A stretch of DNA of 64,000 nt from Myxocyprinus asiaticus (lineage: Eukaryota; Chordata; Actinopteri; Cypriniformes; Catostomidae), in the NCBI RefSeq assembly GCF_019703515.2, contig NC_059379.1:25856380-25920379 (forward strand). Reading direction: 5' to 3'. The position numbers and the translations under genes are program-made. The notes under the pieces were generated by a model that worked only from the letters and a program-made list of their open reading frames with translations, did no database searches and was not told where the DNA came from. This document shows positions 14,078-27,264 of the stretch, piece after piece. Every line of letters begins with the position of its first letter. The first letter of the stretch is position 1.

Positions 14078-14554
14078 GTAAGAACCATATTGCTTATTTA
14101 ACAGCATCATTTCACAGGAATAATCCTATTATAGAGTGCTTTTCACTGTTTTAGTGTTCACTTGCCTACAATAGTGACTGATTCTTTGAACAGGTCAATG
14201 GCTTTGTCCATCTTCATCATCATCACCACAAGTAAAAACGCAGAGGACCTTGAGTTAAATTAATGTTCTGAAGAGGACACAATTTAAACCTAGTGTCAGA
14301 TGTGACAAAGACATGAAGGTTAATATTGTGCCTTCTTAGGCTACTGTGACATGTCAAAGCTCACAAGTCTGGCACTCGGAGCATCAAGTTACATTTTTGA
14401 GACCTGAAATGAGACATTTTATAGCGCTCTGTGAGCAGTTCTTCAAAGAACTATATGTATCACCCTGTCTGTGTTTGAAAGGACACCTTAGACACCATCT
14501 GCTCAATCTGTTTGTGTATAAAAATTGACATTATTAGCCTTCTGTGCTTTCTAA

Positions 14555-14559
<5 letters not shown>

Positions 14560-14612
<53 letters not shown>
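14560..14612. repeat. (AT)n microsatellite
   Basis: About 26 uninterrupted AT units in a shisa6 intron. Confidence 0.95.
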
Positions 14613-14615
<3 letters not shown>

Positions 14616-17032
14616 ATTACTCTAATAGTGGGTAGAAAAAAGATTCACTGTCAACTTAATAAAAAGTAAATATTTTGCTGACATTTAAATCCTTTCATTT
14701 GATTGCAGTTCAATTGCAAAATAGAAGCCAATTATCTAATTTTGCAAAACACATGTTGTCTTTATAATATCATACTTACTGTTTTTCTCACACAGTTTAA
14801 ATGGGGCTTCATACATGAGAATACTGTATGGAGCTGCCTTCATATTTTAGGAAGAGGATCACTTGGAAGGTCGTCATTATATTGGGAATCCTTAGCATCA
14901 AAAAGTTTGGAAACTCCATATCTAACCTATCATTATCTAGATCCACAATGTAATTTTGAAGGCATCACACAATGAAACAAGGGCTTGCGTTGTTTGTTCA
15001 TGCCCCAGATTAATCTTCCAGCTGATGTTGTTCTAATGTGGGGGCTGGAGAGGTTCTCACCAGTGAGCTGCAACTGTTCAGCTTGTTAGCACTGATTAAA
15101 TCACTGCCTTTGGTGAAGCACTTCAGTGTTACTTGGGTTGGGGGAGGATGACAGTGTAAAGATGGATAGCTTTTCCATCCAAAAAGCTTCAAAGACTCCC
15201 CAGTGGATCTGTATTTATATTCATACAGAGAAGCTAATTTACTGCATGAAAATGGATTATCTTCCCATATTGGTGTGATTTACAAGGACTATGGTAACAT
15301 ACACATATATTGCTCTGTGTATGGTTTAAAGCATATTGGGGTCAGATCAGCCTGCAGCCTGGTTTTGTCACCAAGCCCAAATATTTTAGACCCAATTTAT
15401 GCCTGGTTTTAGCATTGTTTTGGGTAATTTAATCAAATGTGGACAGTGCTAAATACAGCTGTAAACGGGATCCAAATAATCTTGTCATCAAATCACTTAA
15501 AGCACATCTGGTTTGCCTGAAATCATCATGCACACAGATCACCTGAAGAACAGACATCTGAAGAACAGGAAATATAGGAGCCTGACTAAAATAAGATTGA
15601 ACATGTTTACGTGCATACAATACTGATAAATACTGAAAATGAAATGTGCTAAAAAAAAAAAAAATTACATAACAAATCTGACAACGCTGAAAAACCATGT
15701 TTACATGAGACTTAAAATCGTTGGTTTATTCTCTGCTTTTGACATCAAAATGTAAAAATGTATACGCACAACACTTGCCAACGTTGGACGAGCCAGTAAG
15801 GACGGCAGTAAAGGTGTTTACAAAATCAGGGTAATGGGCAAAATTCTACCTGTGTTGACTGGTTTTTGCTTGGAACTGTTTATTCACCTTGATAAATGAA
15901 TGCAGTTTAATGCTTTACATGACCTAACACGTTGTTGGCTAAATTAAGCATTTATACATTGGCTGAGTTCATAATTGCACACTACTATACTACTCTTACT
16001 ATTTCTTCCATAGACATATATGGCAGAAGTAGTATGAGTAGCATGGGTAGTATACCAATACAAACTCAGCAAGTGATTTGTCACACCTGACCACTTGTGT
16101 TCGGATCACCAAAAATGGATGTTAATACCAGTTGTAAAAAGGGCTTTAGTTTCTAAGCAGGAATTCATCCCGTTGAGATCTTACCAGCTGAACCACTGCT
16201 GCCCTAAAATTACCATACCTAAAATTTACATTCATTGTTCTGAGATTACAATCTATGAGCCCTTACTTTAAAACAACAACAAAAAAACAATAAAAAAAAA
16301 AACAACAACTACAACAAAACAACAACAGCCCAAAATGCCATGTCAAAACCAAAGTTTCATTATTACAAGAACACCATGTTCAAAAACAAATAACTCCTCC
16401 CCCCAATTCTATTTACAGTAATTTGCTTTCTCGACATTGTGCTCTTGAATTGTTTTTTTTTTTTTTTCTTCTTCTTCTTCCTTGACTTGACCAGCTCACA
16501 GATCTCTAAGGCATGGTAAGTTGTATTCGCAACCATAATTGACTCTCTCTCTCTCTTTCCTCTTCCACCTCCTTCAAATAAAGATGAATGTTTTCCATAT
16601 ACACACCACAGACCAACTAAACCCCATGGCATGTACTGAGTAAGTGTAAAATGGAGTAACTGTTGTATAAACACTGCTCGTCTGTTGTTTCTCCCCACTA
16701 AACCCACACACCAATCAGCTCCCCGGAGTGTTGTTGTGTCTTAGCCCTATTCTGCTGCGGTACTCACTGGCCTATTTTTAATCAGGGCTTGATCCTTGTC
16801 CGCTCTGCCCACTGCTCCCCCTCAGTCTGACCAGGCTCAGTCTGGCATGATGGGCACACTTCCCACATGGACGAGGGGGCAGGGGGCCATGGCCTGCCCT
16901 CCTCCCATGCCCACATCACTTCACATCAGTCACCAAACCAGGGTCCTCGGTTATCTATGAGGCTGATAGAATGATTGGTCAGGGCTTAACTGAGCCACTG
17001 TAACACTGGGATGCTTTGACTCTTTTCCTTTA
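14613..17032. other. shisa6 intron, no gene seen
   Basis: Unique-looking intronic DNA with CAA-rich (about 16278-16330) and T-rich stretches. No coding exon is supported. Confidence 0.6.
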
Positions 17033-17117
17033 AAGGTATAGTTCACACCAAAATAAAAATAAAATACTGTCTTAATTGTTGCTCACTTTTAGTACTCACC
17101 ACTCTAAGATGTAAGCA
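17033..17117. mobile_element. TTAA-family element fragment abutting DIRS copy 1
   Basis: AGGTATAGTTCACACCAAAA after TTTAAA matches the start of the TTAA family. The fragment runs to the left GTT of DIRS copy 1. Confidence 0.45.
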
Positions 17118-17141
17118 GTTCCCTATCTGTCACTCACTCGA

Positions 17142-17297
17142 CGTTGGTGTCGATGTAGTGACACTAGGGGTCACTCTTGGGAGCCCGAGACACCTCTGGT
17201 CTTTGATAAAAGGCCAATGAAAATTGGCGAGTGGTATTTGCATGCCACTCCCCCGACACATACGGGTATAAAAGGAGCTGGTACGCAACCACTCATT
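17142..17297 (+). repeat. DIRS copy 1 left inverted terminal repeat
   Basis: 156-bp segment whose reverse complement recurs at 23081-23236 with few differences. It contains the promoter-like elements described separately. The 24 bases outside it (17118-17141) are unique to the left end and are complemented by the internal region at 22932-22954. Confidence 0.92.
17212..17274 (+). promoter_or_regulatory. DIRS promoter: CCAAT, octamer ATTTGCAT and TATAAAAG
   Basis: Inside the left inverted repeat, GGCCAATG (about 17211) is followed by a perfect octamer ATTTGCAT (17236-17243) and TATAAAAG (17267-17274). Spacing suits a polymerase II promoter starting near 17300, about 250 bases upstream of the gag ATG at 17555. 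The same three motifs are kept in the left repeat of copy 3 and, inverted, in the right repeats of all three copies, which implies a second promoter firing inward on the opposite strand. Confidence 0.6.
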
Positions 17298-17554
17298 CAG
17301 ATTTTCTCTTCGGAGCCGAACGGTCATGCTCATTGAGCTGAATAGCACTGTTCATTCACCTCTGCTGGATCTGACGGCGCATTTCAGCGGCTTCTCCCTC
17401 CTCTGCACTGGTGCACTGCAGAGAACGCCCCTGGGCGCTTCGGCAGAAAACTAGAGAGTATATTTTCTGAAAAAGCATTTTTCCCCTCTAAAAAAGTATA
17501 TTTCTCTAAAAGAGTGCACACGGGACGTCTTTTTAAAGACGTGTCTTTCTAAAG

Positions 17555-18728
17555 ATGCCTTTCCGTTCGTGTGTTATTCCTGGTTGTGGTCGTTTTCTCT
17601 CAACTTCGGATGGTCATGATCGCTGTCTCTCGTGTCTGGGCGCGACCCACACGGAGGCAGCGTTTATGAATGGCTCATGTTCTCACTGCGAGAACATGAC
17701 CATGGCAACGTTGCGGTCGCGGCTTGCTTTCGTAAGAATTCCCCCTTCGGGGACGGTCGCCCAGTTACAGGCCGACGCCGAAATGACGGACATGCTTTCC
17801 CGGGCGGCCGCGAGCGTCGGGCTAGAGTGGAACCCTCCGCTCTCCCCTGAACCCTCGCGGCTTGATGATTGGTTTCTGGGCTCGCGGCGCCGCTCAGACC
17901 AGCCGCGCCCCGCTCCAGTGCCATTCTTCCCGGAGGTGCATGAGGAGCTGACGAAGTCGTGGGAGGCACCTTTTACTGCCCGACCCCGACTCCGCAGTTC
18001 CCCAGCTCTCACTACCCTCGATGGTGGGGCGGCCAGGGGCTATACGGCGATTCCCCCGGTGGATAAGGTGCTCGCAGTGCACTTATGCCCGCAGAGTGCC
18101 GCCACCTGGCGTGGACGCCCTAAGCTCCCCTCCAAGCCCTGTAGGCTCACGTCGTCCCTGACGGCCAAGGCCTACAGCGCTGCTGGACAAGCCGCCTCTG
18201 CCCTGCACGCCATGGCTCTCCTGCAGGTCCACCAAGCCAAGGCACTGAAAGAACTGCACGAGGGTAGTTCCGCCCCAGATTTGATGCAGGAACTGCGCTC
18301 GGCGACCGACCTCGCCCTCCGGGCGATGAAGGTCACAGCGCGGTCTCTCGGGCGGACGATGGCCACACTAGTGGTCCAGGAGAGCCACCTGTGGCTCAAC
18401 CTGGTCAAGATGGGCGAGGCCGACAAGGCACGGTTCCTTGCTGCCCCCATTTTCCAGGCGGGCCTATTCGGACACCGTTAAGGACATTGCCCAGCAGTTC
18501 TCGACGGTAAAGCAGCAGACGGAGGCAATCCGGCACATCCTGCCCCGGCGCAGCTCAAGACCCCACACCCCGTCTGCTCGTCGCCAAGGGCGTCCCCCTG
18601 AGGTGACTGCTCCGGCTCCGCCGCAGCCCGCCCCTCCGGCCCGGCCCCGGCATGGAGCCCACCGCAGGAAGCCGACGCCACCCGTCTCACAGCCGGCACC
18701 GAAGAACCCACGGAGGTCTTCGAAGTAA
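17555..18728 (+). pseudogene. DIRS copy 1 gag-like protein, frameshifted
   Basis: Gag-like ORF starting MPFRSCVIPGCGRFLSTSDG with paired cysteines (CVIPGC, CLSC, CSHC) that suggest a small zinc-binding N-terminus. It runs 308 codons to 18481. A two-base loss in the GLFG-DT region (near 18470, compared with copies 2 and 3) shifts the frame. The remainder continues from about 18470 to 18728 as DTVKDIAQQFSTVKQQTEAI and a Pro/Arg-rich tail. Compared with copy 3, about 98 codons are missing in frame after the residues FVR (near 17734). The protein would coat the element RNA (inference from position). Confidence 0.8.
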
Positions 18729-20061
18729 CCCTGAGACGGGCAGCCCAGGGACGAAGGAACCCACTCATCTGGAGCTGGTAGAAAGACCACTCCATCCCCC
18801 GGTGGAGGGCCGGGTGGAAAATCTTTTGTTGCCTTTTTGTTTGATTTCGCCGCACGCCCAAGTGGCTGCTGTACCCAACAGTTCAACAAAAGAGCGGCTT
18901 CCTTCCTCCCTGGGTCACATACCCGGTGTGTACGGTCGTCACCACAACTACCGTCCACAGGCTTTATCTTGCAGGATTGGCGCTCCAGCGGTGCCCTTTT
19001 CGCCCCTGAGCGCCCAGCTGTGGCACAAATCCACCCCCGATGTGACAGCCTCCACGGGTCGCGAGGACAGGCCTCTTCCTCCCCCGTCCCAGGCTGTTCC
19101 GGGGGTGGTCACAAGGAGCCAGGTAAGTGCTTCGATGTCCCTAGACTCAGCACGGCCACGATGTGCTGTGGTACCTCGCGCTCTGCCCCGCCGCGAGGCC
19201 CCACCTGCCGGTATGTCCGACGACGTTGTCCCCTTGGTCCCCCTTGCACGGAATTTGGACGCATGGCTTGCGCTTCCCAATCCGTCGCGGTGGTTGATCC
19301 GGACCGTCCGACTCGGCTACGTGATTCAGTTCGCCAGGCGCCCGCCCAGGTTCAGCGGTATTCACTTCACCTTCGTCAAGGGCGAAAACGCTGTTACCCT
19401 GCGCGTGGAAATCGCTACCCTCCTACGGAAGGGTGCGATAGAACCTGTCCCTCCAGCCGAGGTGAAGAAAGGGTTTTACAGCCCCTACTTCATCGTACCA
19501 AAGAAAGGCGGTGGGTTGCGGCCAATCTTGGACCTGCGAGTACTGAACCGGGCTTTACACAGACTCCCGTTCAAGATGCTGACGCAAAGACGCATTTTAG
19601 CGAGCGTACAGCATCAAGATTGGTTCGCGGCGGTAGACCTGAAGGATGCGTACTTTCACGTCTCGATCCTTCCTCGACACAGACCCTTCCTGCGGTTCGC
19701 ATTCGAGGGTCGGGAGTATCAGTACAAAGTCCTCCCTTTCGCAACCCACCTCCCTTTCGGCCTGTCCCTGTCTCTTCGCGTCTTTACGAAGATCGCAGAG
19801 GCTGCCCTTGCCCCGTTAAGGGAGGTAGGCATTCGCATTCTCAACTATCTCGATGACTGGCTAATCTTAGCTCACTCTCGAGACGTGTTATGCGCACACA
19901 GGGACCTGGTGCTCTCGCACCTCAGCCGACTAGGGCTTCGGGTCAACTGGGAAAAGAGCAAGCTCCTCCCGGTTCAGAGCATCTCTTTTCTCGGTTTGGA
20001 CTCGGTCTCCCTGACGGCGCGCCTTCGAACGAGCGCGCCCAGTCGGTGCTGGCCTGTTTGA
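18652..20061 (+). pseudogene. DIRS copy 1 reverse transcriptase, broken
   Basis: Reverse transcriptase of the DIRS group. Visible motifs: YSPYFIVPKKGGGLRPILDL, RVLNRALHRLPFKML, WFAAVDLKDAYFHVSILPRH, FLRFAFEGREYQYKVLPF, and the catalytic box YLDDWLILAHS near 19845-19877. Compared with copy 2 there is an 18-base local duplication adding ATHLPF after KVLPF (about 19740), which would disrupt the fold before the GLSL motif. A frameshift near 20020-20030 ends this frame; the connection domain continues in the next frame from 19890. The first part of the frame (18652-19200) overlaps the end of gag and the true start is uncertain. Confidence 0.85.
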
Positions 20062-21131
20062 AGGCGTTCAAACAGAAAACAGCGGTTCCACTGAAACTTT
20101 TTCAGAGGCTCCTGGGGCATATGGCATCCTCGGTGGTGGCCACCCCGCTCGGGTTGATGCATATGAGGCCGCTTCAGCACTGGCTCCAGACTCGAGTCCC
20201 GAGGCGGGCATGGCACCATGGGACACACCGCGTGGCCATTACGCCGGTCTGTCACCGTCTTTTCAGCCCTTGGACCGACCTCTCGTTTCTACGAGCAGGT
20301 GTTCCCCTAGAACTGGTCTCCAGGTGCGTCGTGGTCACGACAGACGCCTCCAAGACAGGCTGGGGCACTGTTTGAAATGGGCACGCAGCCACCGGCCTCT
20401 GGACAGGTCCGTGGCTGCGTTGGCACATCAACTGCCTCGAGTTACTGGCAATTCTGCTCGCCCTGCGGAGGTTCCGGCCGTTGATCCAGGGCAAGCACGT
20501 GCTAGTTTGGACAGACAGCACGGCAGCGGTAGCATATGTCAACCGCCAAGGCAGTCTGCGCTCCCGCTGTATGTCACAACTCGCCCGCCGTCTCCTCCTC
20601 CGGAGTCAGCAGCACCTCAAGTCACTGCGAGCCACTCATATCCCGGGCAACCTCAACGCTACAGCGGACGCGCTGTCATGGCAGGTTCCCCGCAGGGGAG
20701 AGTGGAGACTCCACCCCCAGGTGGTCCAGCTGATTTGGAGTCGATTCGGTCAGGCTCAGGTGGACCTGTTCACCTCCCAAGAATCCTCCCACTGCCCGCT
20801 CTGGTACGCCCTCACTGAGGCTCCTCTCGGCATAGACGCGCTGGCACACAGCTGGCCCCCTGGCATTCGCAAATACGCGTTTCCCCCAGTGAGCCTACTT
20901 GCACAGACACTGTGCAAAGTCAGGGAGGATGAGGAGCAGGTCGTCCTGGTAGCACCCTACTGGCCCACCCACACATGGTTCTTGGACCTCACGCTCCTCG
21001 CGACAGCTCCCCCCTGGCAAATTCCCCTGAGGAAGGACCTTCTTTCTCAGGGACGGGGCACCCTCTGGCACCCGCACCCAGACCTCTGGAATCTCCATGT
21101 CTGGCCCCTGGACGGGACTTGGAAGACCTAG
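20035..21131 (+). pseudogene. DIRS copy 1 RNase H domain, interrupted by a stop
   Basis: Continuation of pol after the frameshift: LKAFKQKTAVPLKLFQRLLG, MRPLQHWLQTRVPRRAW, then RNase H. The RNase H signatures are VVVTTDASKTGWGTV, NCLELLAILLALR, LVWTDSTAAVAYVNRQGS and ATHIPGNLNATADALS, giving the D-E-D-D acidic set. A TGA at 20373-20375 stands where copy 2 has Cys. After it the frame stays open to 21131 (TAG) through PYWPTHTWFLDLTLLA. The 3' part overlaps the recombinase ORF, which starts at 20975 in another frame, an arrangement known in DIRS elements. Confidence 0.8.
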
Positions 21132-22135
21132 GTGGCCTACCACCTGTGGTGGTAGACACGATCACTCAGGTTAGGGCCCCCTCTATGAGGCGCCTGTATG
21201 CCTTGAAGTGGTCTCTGTTCGCTAAGTGGTGTTCTTCTCAACACGAAGATCCCCAGAGATGCGCAGTCGGATCAGTGCTTTCCTTCCTGCAGGAGAGGTT
21301 GGAAGGGAGGCTGTCCCCTTCCACCTTGAAGGTGTACGTTGCTGCCATAGCAGCACACCATGACGCAGTTGACGGTAAGTCCTTAGGGAAGCACGACCTG
21401 ATCATCAGGTTCCTAAGAGGCGCTAGGAGGCTGAATCCCTCCAGACCTCACTTCGTTCCCTCATGGGATCTCTCCGTAGTTCTTCAGGGCCTACATAGAG
21501 CCCCCTTTGAGCCTTTGCAGTCAGTCGAGCTTAAGGCACTCTCCCTGAAGACTGCCCTCCTGACTGCACTCACTTCCATCAAGAGGGTAGGTGACCTGCA
21601 AGCGTTCTCTGTCAGCAAAACGTGCCTAGAGTTCGGTCCGGGCTATTCTCACGTGATCCTGAGACCCCGACCGGGCTATGTGCCCAAGGCTTCCACCACT
21701 CCTTTTAGGGACCAGGTGGTGAACCTGCAAGTGCTGCCCCAGGAGGAGGCAGACCCAGCCCTGGTGTTGCTGTGTCCGGTGCGCACTTTGCGCATCTATT
21801 TGGATCGCACGCAGAGCTTTAGACTCTCTGAGCAGCTCTTTGTCTGCTTCGGTGCACAGCGGAAAGGAAGCGCTGTCTCCAAGCAGAGGATCGCCCACTG
21901 GCTCATTGATGCCATATCTATGGCATATCTCGCCCAAGACATGCCGGCCCTGGTAGGGCTACGAGCCCATTCTACCCGTGGTGTAGCGGCTTCTTGGGCC
22001 CTGGCCAGAGGTGCCTCTCTAACAGACATTTGTAGAGCAGTGGGCTGGGCAACACCCAACACCTTTGCAAGGTTCTACAACCTCCGGGTGGAACCGGTTT
22101 CGTCCCAGGTAGTGGCATGCAACACAAGCAGATAA
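20975..22135 (+). CDS. DIRS copy 1 tyrosine recombinase (intact ORF)
   Basis: 386-codon ORF of the phage-integrase-like tyrosine recombinase family used by DIRS elements. The N-terminal core-binding part contains YALKWSLFAKWCSS and STLKVYVAAIAAHHD. Catalytic-domain residues can be followed: Arg in TSIKRVGDLQAFSV (about 21576-21617), HSTRG with His and second Arg (about 21967-21981), and the candidate nucleophile Tyr in FARFYNL (about 22064-22084). It would integrate a circular double-stranded copy without target duplication. This is the only one of the element's ORFs without an obvious lesion. It starts inside the RNase H ORF in a different frame; the start at 20975 is simply the first ATG. 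Confidence 0.85.
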   Translation: MVLGPHAPRDSSPLANSPEEGPSFSGTGHPLAPAPRPLESPCLAPGRDLEDLGGLPPVVVDTITQVRAPSMRRLYALKWSLFAKWCSSQHEDPQRCAVGSVLSFLQERLEGRLSPSTLKVYVAAIAAHHDAVDGKSLGKHDLIIRFLRGARRLNPSRPHFVPSWDLSVVLQGLHRAPFEPLQSVELKALSLKTALLTALTSIKRVGDLQAFSVSKTCLEFGPGYSHVILRPRPGYVPKASTTPFRDQVVNLQVLPQEEADPALVLLCPVRTLRIYLDRTQSFRLSEQLFVCFGAQRKGSAVSKQRIAHWLIDAISMAYLAQDMPALVGLRAHSTRGVAASWALARGASLTDICRAVGWATPNTFARFYNLRVEPVSSQVVACNTSR

Positions 22136-22898
22136 GCCCGGGATAGCTGGCAGGGTGTATCACTTGCACATAGCGCCTTCCACCTCCTTTTGAGCTGAAG
22201 ACGTGCGCTGTTAATTCCCAGTAGTGTTCACAAAAGTTGTTCCCTGGTTGACTTCCTCCGAGCCCTGTGGCAGTTAAGTCTTCGGAGAAACTCACTGCCA
22301 GCCCAGTACACGCGCTAGCTAAGAGCCCGGTTCTGGGGTAGGTAATCCGCATGTGGCGGTTCCCTGTAAGTCTAACCCCATACGATCTATATCTTCCGCT
22401 AACTCGTTTCCCTGCTGGCAAACTGTGTCTTCCTTGGGCAGAGCCCCTCTGCCCCAGTCTCCATGTTGTAGTACCTCCTCCCCCATTGGGCAGGATCTAC
22501 CTTGAAGGCTCTCCACATGGTTGGAAAGACCATTTGATGCATTTTTCCACTCAAATATCCCCCCCCCCCCCCACCCCCGGGGTGAGGTGTGGTCTCCGCT
22601 GTGTCCTCCCCTTGGGAGGGACACCCCCCAACTAGACCTGGCGGCCCAGTCGGATAATCCCCCTTCTTTTTTTAGGGAGTGGAAAAAGAGAAGGGGAAAA
22701 GAGGCCACAACTGGGTTAAGCCCGTCTCTATCTTTGGGTAGTCGACTTGTCCCCAAAAAGGGCCGTTCGACACTCATAACCGTGTTGGGGGAGGTTACGT
22801 GTCGACCTGGTGTGCTGGCTCTGAGGCACACAGCAAGTCTGCCCACCACACACCGCCAGTTCACGTAACACAGTTCAGCCTTGTGGCGTTTTGTATAG
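22136..22898 (+). other. DIRS copy 1 3' untranslated region
   Basis: No convincing coding sequence between the recombinase stop and the internal complementary region. It contains a C-rich run at about 22559-22574. Homologous sequence follows the recombinase remnant in copy 3, and its last part follows the RNase H remnant in copy 2. Confidence 0.7.
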
Positions 22899-23007
22899 GG
22901 ACCCCTAGTGTCACTACATCGACACCAACGTCGAGTGAGTGACAGATAGGGAACGTCATGGTTACTGGTGTAACCTCCGTTCCCTGATGGAGGGAACGAG
23001 ACGTTGG
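22899..23007 (+). repeat. DIRS copy 1 internal complementary region
   Basis: 22899-22954 is the reverse complement of the extreme left end (17118-17170 region). 22955-23007 is the reverse complement of the extreme right end (23230-23286 region). The two ends are therefore joined head to tail here in complement, which in the DIRS1 model templates circularisation. The junction GAACGTCATGG is the predicted circle joint. Confidence 0.92.
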
Positions 23008-23080
23008 TCCCTCCTGCCACAACGCTGAACTACCTGCTGAAATGGCCGGACCTTATATCGGCTCCTCAGCATAAAACCTT

Positions 23081-23236
23081 AATGAGTGGTTGCGTACCAG
23101 CTCCTTTTATACCCGTATGTGTCGGGGGAGTGGCATGCAAATACCACTCGCCAATTTTCATTGGCCTTTTATCAAAGACCAGAGGTGTCTCGGGCTCCCA
23201 AGAGTGACCCCTAGTGTCACTACATCGACACCAACG
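23081..23236 (+). repeat. DIRS copy 1 right inverted terminal repeat
   Basis: Reverse complement of 17142-17297, including inverted TATAAAAG and ATTTGCAT. It is followed by a unique right extension (23237-23286) with its own small palindrome (TTCCCT...CAGGGAA) ending at GTT. Confidence 0.92.
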
Positions 23237-24059
23237 TCTCGTTCCCTCCATCAGGGAACGGAGGTTACACCAGTAACCATAACGTTTTGTTTTTCAGTGG
23301 AAATCAAATGTAGAATTTTTTGAAGAATCTTTAAGCTCTTGCCATTCAAAAACATGGTCACACAGGAAATGGACACGTTGCTTCCGAAACTCTAATGTAC
23401 AAAATCGACCCCATACTGCCGAATTACTGACAAGCATCATCCCCCATCAGACATTTGTCCATCAATTCCAGCATCATAACATTTCCCTCTAGTGCTTCTG
23501 ATAGCACATTGCACAACCAAACTTTGAGACACAGGTTCTATTCCAGTGGGAACCAGGAAGTAAACGCATTTACATTAACAATGCTTTTAATGTAAAAATT
23601 ACATTTACTCAACTGAGGGGTTTGGGTTAGGGGAAAAAGTTAATAAAGTATGCATTCCTTTTGACGGTATAACAACTAAAACTACAACTCGCTTTTGAGA
23701 GGCGGTGATTAAAATTTCAGACAGCACAGACCGGCTCAGAAAAACTTTCAAGCTACTGTTGCCGAATTCACAGTGCTCCCAGTCTGCATACAATGACAGT
23801 TCAAATAGTGACCAGGCTCTTTCAAGCTTACAATGCTCAATGTAAGAATAATTGTTGTCTTACAATGGTTCTGCATGAAGAACAGACAGAAATGTAAGTC
23901 GTTATATAGCTAAAGTCTGTGAACAGCCAGTGTCCAAAAAAAAAAAAAAATGGTGCTTTGTAGTCATAAATGGTTCTCGTTTAGATAGTAATCAATTGCA
24001 GACACAGTTTTTTTTAAATCTGGACACAAAGAGGGGAGGGTAAGAATTTGAGTAAATAA

Positions 24060-24330
24060 TGTCTAAAAATTCTGTTCCTCACACAAACCTATCATATGGC
24101 TTCAAAAGTGTTGGAAAATTGCACACAAGTCGCATGGACGACTTTTATGGTATTTTATAGTACTTTTTTGTCATCTTGGTCACTGTGAACTCAGAGTAGA
24201 TGGCAAGAGCTGTGTAACGATTAATCAAGTTTCTACTTTTCTATTCTACTGTAAAAATAACTGCATGGTTTTAAAAGACATGTGGTGAGTAAATAATGAC
24301 AGAATTTTCATTTTTGAGTGAATGATTCCT
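24060..24330. mobile_element. TTAA-family element, right end
   Basis: CACACAAACCTATCATATGG through AATGACAGAATTTTCATTTT ends AATGATTCCT before TTAA (24331-24334), the reverse-complement form of the AGGGATAGTTCACC terminus. The left limit is uncertain. Confidence 0.5.
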
Positions 24331-24531
24331 TTAACAGCCACTAAACCCCAGTACAGAAGTTCCCTACCATCCTTCTACACAGCAATGTCCTGGTAACATG
24401 ACAAAATGCAAGACTGTACACAAAATACTAAAACAGAGCTTTCTGAGATAAAAATGAAGTATCAAGCAATTCCATTTTACAATGGAGATGTTTGAAATGT
24501 GTGATTTTGACTCTGCCCAGTTAAAGATTAG

Positions 24532-27059
<2,528 letters not shown>

Positions 27060-27195
27060 GCAACAACAGGGCTATGATGGTCCAGCAAAATCAGCACCAA
27101 ACCAGCACTAACCAACACTAACCTGCACAAACCACATTTTCATGTTGGTCTAAGAAATTCAGATTGGTCTAAGTTGATCTTTTCAGCAGGGTAAG
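27060..27195. repeat. Short dispersed repeat with AGCACCAAACCAGCACTAAC motifs
   Basis: Repeated CCAGCA/CCAACACTAACC words and a terminal TTTTCAGCAGGGTA are typical of a fish MITE family. It lies 70 bases upstream of the shisa6 terminal exon. Confidence 0.45.
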
Positions 27196-27264
27196 AAAGT
27201 ATATGAACTTAATTTTGATTTCATGTTGATTTAATAGTCTGCAACTTGCTTATTCTCTTCACAG

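Larger units (their letters stand above)
17118..23286 (+). mobile_element. DIRS1-type tyrosine-recombinase retrotransposon, copy 1 (near full length)
   Basis: About 6.17 kb. It has the full DIRS architecture: left inverted terminal repeat, gag-like ORF, reverse transcriptase plus RNase H, an overlapping tyrosine recombinase ORF, an internal complementary region (22899-23007), and the right inverted terminal repeat. No long direct repeats and no target-site duplication are visible; both ends abut a GTT (17118-17120 and 23284-23286). DIRS elements replicate through a circular intermediate and integrate with a tyrosine recombinase instead of a DDE integrase. The recombinase frame is intact, but gag has a frameshift and pol has a frameshift, a stop and a small duplication, so the copy is defective. 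It lies in a shisa6 intron, in sense orientation, next to a TTAA-family fragment at 17033. Confidence 0.93.

Noticed and set aside
17664..21143. Many long antisense open frames over DIRS copy 1
   Set aside because: They are shadows of GC-rich sense ORFs; they lack family motifs and are not conserved in copies 2 and 3.
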